From JAICWP01 sp035252015 (GTDB taxonomy: Bacteria; Acidobacteriota; Terriglobia; Terriglobales; Acidobacteriaceae), in assembly GCA_035252015.1 (NCBI GenBank), contig DATFDP010000126.1, forward strand, positions 1 through 9,356: a stretch of 9,356 nt of DNA, written 5' to 3'. This document shows, piece after piece, positions 5,301 through 9,356 of this stretch (its first letter is position 1; every line of letters starts with the position of its first letter). A model generated the notes under the pieces. The model had not been told where the DNA came from. It made no database searches and saw nothing but the letters and a program-made list of their open reading frames with translations. Made by a program: the position numbers and the translations under genes.

Positions 5301-5451
5301 CACAGCAATCCTTCCAGCAGACCCACGACCACACGTGCTGTCCCGTTTGAGGACGGAAGCTCTCTGCAGGTTGTCCTCACAGGTTCTGGCGAGAGTTCCC
5401 CGTCTAGCTGGGCACCGGAGTAGAACTGCACCTTAAATGGGGCACAACCCG

Positions 5452-5688
5452 ATGAAAGCCTACGTGCTCCAACACTCAGTTATCCTTATGCCACCCGTAC
5501 AGAAAGCCGCCAAACTTCAAAAACTTCGCAGTTACATCGAGTCACTATGCGGTATGTATAGCCGAATTGCGCGACGGCTCGGAGTTGACCGTACATACGT
5601 CAGCAAAGTTGCCAGGGGCGAGCGCCATTCAACCGATATTGAAGACGCCCTGGTTCAGGATTTCGAGCGCATCCAAAAAGAACGATAG
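5452..5688 (+). CDS. short HTH DNA-binding protein
   Basis: A small soluble protein of 78 residues from the ATG at 5452. An ATG at 5437 would give 83 residues and one at 5488 would give 66; no start has a clear Shine-Dalgarno. The core 'YSRIARRLGVDRTYVSKVARGERHS' (written in parts: 'YSRIARRLGVDRT', 'YVSKVARGERHS') is a helix-turn-helix of the XRE/Cro type, with the second helix 'IARRLGV' and recognition helix 'RTYVSKVARG'. A C-terminal helix, 'IEDALVQDFERIQKER', may serve in dimerisation. It lies divergent from the sensor-less kinase, so it might act on their shared upstream region, but no operator is evident. Similar short HTH proteins are, from memory, frequent in Acidobacteriota. The target is unknown. 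Confidence 0.7.
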   Translation: MKAYVLQHSVILMPPVQKAAKLQKLRSYIESLCGMYSRIARRLGVDRTYVSKVARGERHSTDIEDALVQDFERIQKER

Positions 5689-5751
5689 CCTGGCGCACTA
5701 TCTTGTGGCCGTTCTTGCCATTGCTCGCGGGGGAGGACGCGACAACAGCGA

Positions 5752-5770
5752 TTGTGAGCACGACTCACAA
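5752..5770. promoter_or_regulatory. perfect inverted repeat at the dppC stop codon
   Basis: TTGTGAG (5752-5758), spacer CACGA, CTCACAA (5764-5770). Seven pairs are perfect, and the right arm includes the dppC stop codon. It is in the gap between two convergent genes. No T-run follows on either strand, so it may be a weak 3' hairpin or a protein site. The core TGTGA-N7-TCACA is one base wider than a CRP box. Confidence 0.45.
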
Positions 5771-6643
5771 GCCGGCTTCAATGCGCGAGCGCGGATCCAG
5801 GTAATCGCGCAGGGCATCACCAATAAAATTGAAGGAGAGCACGGCCAGCATGACTGCCGCCGCGGGAAACAGCACCAGGTGGGGCGCGTCGAACAGGTGA
5901 GCGCGGCCATCGTTCAGCATGGAGCCCCAGCTGGCGGTAGGCGGCGGCACACCCAGACCGAGGAAACTCATGGTGGCTTCCGCCAGTACCGCGCCGGCCA
6001 TGCCGATGGCTGCCTGCACAATAACGGGCTGAATAATGTTGGGTAGAATGTGCCGCGTGATGATGCGCCAGTCGCTGGCGCCCAGCGCCCGGGCCGCCTC
6101 CACATATTCGCGCTCGCGGGCCGCCAGCACCTGCGCCCGCACCAGCCGGGCGTAGCCCACCCAGCCTCCCAGGCAAAGAGCCAGAATCAAGTTGAAAATT
6201 CCCGGCCCGCGAAAGGCCACGAAAGAGATGGCGATCAGAATGCCGGGGAAGGAGAGGAACGCATTCATCAGGATTACGTTCACGAAACGGTCTACTTTGC
6301 CGCCGTAGTAGCCGGCAATCGAGCCGATCACCAGGCCCAGAAACAGAGCGCCCAGGACCACACTGCTGCCTACCAGCATGGAAATGCGGGCGCCATAGAT
6401 GAGGCGGGAAAGGATATCGCGTCCCAATTCGTCGGTGCCGCAGGGGTGCGCCAGGGAGGGAGGGGACAGGCGCGTGGCCAGTGCGATGCGGGACGGATCC
6501 TGCGGGGCAATCCACGGCGCAAACAGCGCGAATATAACGAAGATGACGACCAGCACCACGCCGACGATCGCCAGCCAGTTGCGCTGAGCGGAGCGCGCCG
6601 GGGCTGGTGCTGCGATTGCTGTTGCTTGGGCTACGGTGGCCAT
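5765..6643 (-). CDS. ABC transporter permease, DppC/OppC type
   Basis: Inner-membrane permease (292 residues) of the dipeptide/oligopeptide/nickel ABC importer family. After a short Ala-rich cytoplasmic N-terminus, TM1 lies at about 22-45 ('WLAIVGVVLVVIFVIF'), followed by 'HPCGTDELGRDILSRLIYG', a segment characteristic of DppC proteins. The EAA loop that docks on the ATPase is 'EYVEAARALGASDW...' at 179-202. Further hydrophobic segments bring the total to about six, ending 'DPRSR'. It lies 114 bases downstream of the DppB-type gene on the same strand and should form a heterodimer with it. The gap holds a large inverted repeat. No Shine-Dalgarno is obvious before the ATG at 6643. The substrate cannot be told without the binding protein, so no gene symbol is given. 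Confidence 0.92.
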   Translation of the reverse strand: MATVAQATAIAAPAPARSAQRNWLAIVGVVLVVIFVIFALFAPWIAPQDPSRIALATRLSPPSLAHPCGTDELGRDILSRLIYGARISMLVGSSVVLGALFLGLVIGSIAGYYGGKVDRFVNVILMNAFLSFPGILIAISFVAFRGPGIFNLILALCLGGWVGYARLVRAQVLAAREREYVEAARALGASDWRIITRHILPNIIQPVIVQAAIGMAGAVLAEATMSFLGLGVPPPTASWGSMLNDGRAHLFDAPHLVLFPAAAVMLAVLSFNFIGDALRDYLDPRSRIEAGL

Positions 6644-6662
6644 GTGGTGCTTAAGCAGTTAC

Positions 6663-6741
6663 TTAGCAATTAGCATTTAGCCATTGAACGGCGTTGCCCA
6701 ATGTCATCATCGCTGGTTGCTGGCTAAGTGCTAATTGCTAA
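6663..6741. repeat. heptamer-phased inverted repeat between the two permease genes
   Basis: Two 21-base arms (6663-6683 and 6721-6741) are complementary at 20 of 21 positions around a 37-base loop. Each arm is itself a run of three 7-bp units (consensus TTAGCAN on the left, NNNCTAA on the right). The right side carries on for a fourth unit (TTACTAA, 6742-6748). It is AT-rich inside GC-rich surroundings. On the minus strand, the transcribed one, the single mismatch is C-A; on the plus strand it would be a G-U pair. No T-run follows. It fills most of the intergenic space (6644-6757) and looks like an inserted repeat rather than a terminator. Confidence 0.85.
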
Positions 6742-6757
6742 TTACTAATTGTTTGTC

Positions 6758-7684
6758 TTATTGCCGAATCCGGGGATTCACCACCGAATACAGCAAATCG
6801 GTCAAAAAATTTACCGCCACGTACGTCAAACCGATGGCCAGAATGCAGCCCTCCACGAGGTAATAATCGCGGTTGGAAATGGCCTGGATAGTCAGTCGTC
6901 CGATTCCCGGCCAGGAAAAGATGGTTTCGGTCACGATGGCGCCGGCCAGGAGCGCGCCGAACTGCAATCCCACAACAGTGAGCACCGGAATCATAGCGTT
7001 GCGCAGTGCGTGGCGATACACCACGGCGCGTTCCGGCAGGCCTTTCGCCCGCGCCGTGCGAATGTAGTCCTGGCCCAACTCTTCCAGCATTGAGGTGCGC
7101 ACCATGCGGGTGAGGATGGCGGCCAAAGCGCTTCCCATGGTGATGGCCGGCAGCACCAGGTGAGCCAAGCTGCCCGAACCTGAGACCGGCAGCCATCCCA
7201 GCTCAATGGCAAAAAACAGGATGAGCACCGGGCCCAGCGCAAAGTTGGGGAACGACAAGCCGAAGAGGCTGATAACGCTGAGCAGGCGATCGTCCCAGCG
7301 GTTGCGGCGTTGCGCCGAGCGCACTCCCGCCGGGATGGAAAGTGCGAGCGCCACCAGCAGCGAGGCAACGGTCAGTTCCAGCGTGTAGGGATAGCGCTGT
7401 GCAATCAGGCTGCTCACGCCCTGGTTAAAGCGCAGCGAGGGCCCCAGATTGCCATGCACCACGCCGGCCCAGTAATTAATGTATTGCCGCCCCAGCGGCA
7501 CATCCAGGCCGTAGGCGTGGCGGGCCGCCTGCATGTCGGTGGCGGCAGCGCCTTCGCCCAACATCTGCTGAATAGGATCGCCCGGCACCAGGTGAATCAA
7601 AAGAAAAACAATGGATATCACCAGCCAGATCACCGGCAGGGTGTAAAGGAGGCGGACACCCAGATAGCGGAGTGTGGATTTCAT
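6758..7684 (-). CDS. ABC transporter permease, DppB/OppB type
   Basis: Inner-membrane permease, partner of the DppC-type protein downstream. From the ATG at 7684 it has 308 residues. TM1 begins at once ('LRYLGVRLLYTLPVIWLV') and is followed by 'HLVPGDP' (31-37), the standard DppB signature. The EAA loop is 'DYIRTARAKGLPERAVVYRH...' (206-229), and about six membrane segments can be traced to 'SVVNPRIRQ'. A longer frame opens at an ATG at 7756, but it would add 24 non-hydrophobic residues, place the start beside a hairpin and run through the -10 box, so 7684 is preferred. No Shine-Dalgarno precedes 7684. The solute-binding protein and ATPases (DppA, DppD, DppF) are not adjacent on either side: a hypothetical gene lies upstream and a convergent HTH gene downstream. 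They must be encoded elsewhere. Confidence 0.92.
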   Translation of the reverse strand: MKSTLRYLGVRLLYTLPVIWLVISIVFLLIHLVPGDPIQQMLGEGAAATDMQAARHAYGLDVPLGRQYINYWAGVVHGNLGPSLRFNQGVSSLIAQRYPYTLELTVASLLVALALSIPAGVRSAQRRNRWDDRLLSVISLFGLSFPNFALGPVLILFFAIELGWLPVSGSGSLAHLVLPAITMGSALAAILTRMVRTSMLEELGQDYIRTARAKGLPERAVVYRHALRNAMIPVLTVVGLQFGALLAGAIVTETIFSWPGIGRLTIQAISNRDYYLVEGCILAIGLTYVAVNFLTDLLYSVVNPRIRQ

Positions 7685-7700
7685 GAAGGAAGTTGCCGCT

Positions 7701-7706
7701 ATTATA
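7701..7706 (-). promoter_or_regulatory. candidate -10 box of the permease operon
   Basis: A perfect TATAAT on the minus strand, but with no recognisable -35 at 16-18 bases (the best hexamers match only 1-2 positions). Transcription would begin near 7694, about 10 bases before the preferred permease start, giving an almost leaderless mRNA. This agrees with the missing Shine-Dalgarno at that start. Confidence 0.4.
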
Positions 7707-7763
7707 GGGATTCCAGGCTGCGGAAACAGCTTTTCTGTGGGCGTCTGGGCCGTCATCCTAAAG

Positions 7764-7786
7764 AGCCGAAAGGAGCGGCTTTTTTT
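7764..7786 (+). terminator. terminator-like hairpin between hypothetical gene and permease operon
   Basis: AGCCG (7764-7768) pairs with CGGCT (7776-7780) around a 7-base loop, followed by a run of seven T residues (7780-7786) on the plus strand. The stem is short. Read on the minus strand, the same hairpin follows the stop codon of the hypothetical gene (TAA at 7787-7785) but leads into CTTTAGG rather than a good U-run. It would stop plus-strand read-through antisense to the hypothetical gene, and may weakly end that gene's transcript, separating it from the permease genes. Confidence 0.55.
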
Positions 7787-8366
7787 ATTCTGGCAGGTGC
7801 TTCTTTTTCAATTCCGAGCGAATGCGGTTGGCCTCCATGTCCATCGCGTGCCAAAACCTGGTGGCAACGGTTGTCCCGGTCCTGTCCAGAACGGAAGTGT
7901 CCACCACAGGCTCGAATCGGCCGCTGCGAAAAAGAGCAAATGCCACCTGTAGATTGGGCCCAGCCTCTGCCGTTTCATCGCTGGCATCCGTGCTGGGGAC
8001 GGGGCCGCCGATGGAGATTTCCGGCAGATGTGGTTCCCAGGGATGCTCGCGCGGGTCACGAAGCTGTGTAAGCAGGATGTAATCGCACCCTTTCTGTTGT
8101 GACTCCTCGCCATTGTCATGGCTGAAGCGAAGCGGGTACTGCATTGTGGTGCGCGAATCCATGCCAACGGCATCAACCTTATCCTGTTTCAGGCTTTTGA
8201 CAAGGCGCTCGGTCATTTGTTCCACAAAGGCGGAGTTTGTGCTGGCGTTGGCGACTATCGCGACACACACCTTTCCCTGGGGAGTGGGACTTTTTTCCTT
8301 AGCGGCTACAGGGAAGACCAGCACCAGAACAATAGCGGCTGGAAAACTCACGCGCAGCAGCGACAC
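7785..8366 (-). CDS. exported protein of unknown function
   Basis: A 193-residue protein with an N-terminal signal peptide: 'MSLLRVSFP', a hydrophobic core 'AAIVLVLVFPV' and a likely cleavage after Ala22 ('PVAA|KEK'). It should be periplasmic or secreted; there is no lipobox Cys. The mature part begins with a beta-rich 'KVCVAIVAN', then a helix with 'FVEQMTERLVKSLKQ', and 'CDYILLTQL'. This layout recalls small alpha/beta periplasmic domains, but no family is recognised. Cysteines at 34 and 94 could form a disulfide. The start is a GTG at 8366, decided by an excellent Shine-Dalgarno (GGAGGT, 6 bases upstream). It follows the CorC-type gene by 63 bases on the same strand and could be read from it; it is separated from the permeases by a hairpin. 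Confidence 0.8.
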   Translation of the reverse strand: MSLLRVSFPAAIVLVLVFPVAAKEKSPTPQGKVCVAIVANASTNSAFVEQMTERLVKSLKQDKVDAVGMDSRTTMQYPLRFSHDNGEESQQKGCDYILLTQLRDPREHPWEPHLPEISIGGPVPSTDASDETAEAGPNLQVAFALFRSGRFEPVVDTSVLDRTGTTVATRFWHAMDMEANRIRSELKKKHLPE

Positions 8367-8390
8367 GGGCCCACCTCCTCAGAAAGGTCG

Positions 8391-8396
8391 AGTATA
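8391..8396 (-). promoter_or_regulatory. candidate -10 box of the exported-protein gene
   Basis: TATACT on the minus strand (5 of 6), the same hexamer as before the crp/fnr gene. Transcription would start near 8384, leaving a short leader with the GGAGGT ribosome binding site. No convincing -35 is present, so read-through from the upstream CorC-type gene is an equal possibility. Confidence 0.25.
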
Positions 8397-8429
8397 GCCC
8401 GGAATCCGCTGGTCGGCGGCGGTACGGGG

Positions 8430-9356
8430 TCAGTCACCTGTCCGGCTGACAGCCTGGGGGCGCTCCTGCAGCATTTCAATCCGTATCTTGGAAATGCGGT
8501 GGCCATCCATCTCGACCACGGTGAAGCGCCGGCTTTCATAGTCAAACGAGTCGCCGGTAATGGGAATCTTCTGCAAGCGGGTGAGCACAAATCCGGCGAG
8601 AGTCTCAAATCCCTGGTTGCGCGGCAGGCTGAGCTGATACTGGCTGTCCAGGTCGAGAATGTTGGCCGCACCTTCCAGCACCATGGTGGCACCAGCCTTT
8701 AGCGGGGCCATGGCGGCCACATCGAATTCATCTTCGATCTCGCCCACCAACTGCTCCAGCACGTCTTCCACGGTGACCACACCCACAGTCGAGCCAAACT
8801 CATCCACGACCACAGCCAGGTGCCGCTTGCGCTGTTTAAATTCCGTGAGCAGGTCGCCCAGAGGCTTGGTTTCGGGCACCACCAGCACATCGCGCATGAT
8901 CTGGCTGATGGGCATCTTAGCCACGCGCGCGGCCGCCGGTTGCGCCTGGGAAAGCGACACACGCAGCCGCATCCAGCGCATCAGGTCCTTGGCGTATAGA
9001 ATGCCCACGATGTGTTCGGGGCCGCGCTGAGGATCGAAAACCGGAATGCGCGAGTGCTGCTCCTCCACCACGCGGGCTACGGCTTCATCCAGCGTCAAGT
9101 CGGCGGGAAAAGAAAAAATGTTCGGCCGCGGCACCATCACCTCGCGCACGGTTACCTCTCCCAGTTCCAGGGCGTGGGCGATGATTTCTTCTTCAAATGC
9201 GGGAATGAGCCCGAAACGCCGGCTGGCAGCCACGATCAGCTTCAGTTCCTCCGGCGAGTGCGCCGCGCCGCTGCGAATCTGGCGCGAGCCGAATGCACGC
9301 AGCACGGCGTCGGCTGAGCGGTTCATCACAAAGAGGAATGGCCGGGAGATGGCCAG
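8430..9356 (-). CDS. CorC/HlyC-type CBS-domain protein (CNNM family), N-terminus outside window
   Basis: The C-terminal 308 residues of a membrane protein of the CNNM/CorC ('hemolysin-like') family, linked to Mg2+ or other cation transport or efflux. The frame stays open to the right edge ('LAISRPFLFVMNRS...'), so GTG and ATG at 9329 and 9326 are internal, and the membrane (DUF21) domain lies outside. Visible in order are a linker with 'HSPEELKLIV'; a first CBS domain ('EVMVPRPNIFSFPADLTLDEA', in parts 'EVMVPRPNIF' and 'HSRIPVFD'); a second CBS domain ('ISQIMRDVLVVPE', 'LAVVVDEFGSTVGVVT'); 'VGEIEDEFD'; and the C-terminal CorC_HlyC domain ('LPRNQGFETLAGFVL', 'GDSFDYESRRFTVVEMDG'). It is read towards the exported-protein gene, 63 bases away. 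Transport specificity is not certain in this family. Confidence 0.93.
   Translation of the reverse strand: MAISRPFLFVMNRSADAVLRAFGSRQIRSGAAHSPEELKLIVAASRRFGLIPAFEEEIIAHALELGEVTVREVMVPRPNIFSFPADLTLDEAVARVVEEQHSRIPVFDPQRGPEHIVGILYAKDLMRWMRLRVSLSQAQPAAARVAKMPISQIMRDVLVVPETKPLGDLLTEFKQRKRHLAVVVDEFGSTVGVVTVEDVLEQLVGEIEDEFDVAAMAPLKAGATMVLEGAANILDLDSQYQLSLPRNQGFETLAGFVLTRLQKIPITGDSFDYESRRFTVVEMDGHRISKIRIEMLQERPQAVSRTGD

Noticed and set aside
5567..6673. Plus-strand ORFs of 159 and 207 residues opposite the DppC-type gene
   Set aside because: They mirror a well-supported membrane protein and are rich in Gln, His and Arg, as expected for antisense frames.
7310..8071. 253-residue plus-strand ORF opposite the DppB-type and exported-protein genes
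   Set aside because: It crosses two minus-strand genes and the hairpin between them; no motif recognised.
9324..9329. GTG/ATG near the right edge as the true start of the CorC-type gene
   Set aside because: The frame continues open to the window edge with 'LAISRPFLFV', typical of the membrane domain, so these are internal codons and the gene is cut by the window.

Overview
The window is bacterial, GC-rich chromosome with genes on both strands. The gene style points to an Acidobacteriota (Terriglobia-like) genome. The signs are a type IV prepilin with an 'AANESSAVSSLRTI' segment and a Cys-containing tail, a Crp/Fnr regulator with an N-terminal Cys cluster, a short HTH protein of the 'YSRIARRLGV' type, and palindromic repeats in the gaps. 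This assignment is from recall of family style, not from a marker gene or a search.

Layout, left to right. 1-218: a long palindrome and a candidate promoter ahead of trmO (tRNA t6A37 methyltransferase, 219-671, +). 672-1091: an imperfect palindromic element, then a promoter-like pair and a strong intrinsic terminator that together outline a candidate small RNA of about 75 nt, then a short tandem repeat. 1092-1808 (-): a Crp/Fnr regulator with FNR-like cysteines but a CRP-like recognition helix, preceded by overlapping dyads between its -10 box and start codon. 1815-2133: a 319-base leader region without a convincing gene. 2134-2667 (+): a type IV prepilin whose stop codon lies in a 17-bp tandem duplication. 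2799-4061 (+): DNA polymerase IV. 4172-4363 (+): a small, very basic hypothetical protein. 4418-5300 (-): a histidine kinase without a sensor domain, followed by a doubtful CxxC mini-ORF. 5452-5688 (+): a short HTH protein, divergent from the kinase.

5765-7684 (-): two oligopeptide/dipeptide-type ABC permeases (DppB then DppC), separated by 114 bases holding a heptamer-phased inverted repeat. Their binding protein and ATPases are not in the window. 7764-7786 is a terminator-like hairpin. 7785-8366 (-) is an exported protein of unknown function. 8430 to beyond the right edge (-) is a CorC/HlyC-type CBS protein whose membrane domain lies outside.

The genes do not form one pathway: they are housekeeping, stress and regulatory genes in short transcription units. 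I see no defence system, prophage, insertion sequence, CRISPR, rRNA or tRNA. The most interesting items are noncoding: the candidate small RNA, the crp operator dyads and the permease intergenic repeat. I found nothing that I could honestly call a new multi-gene system.
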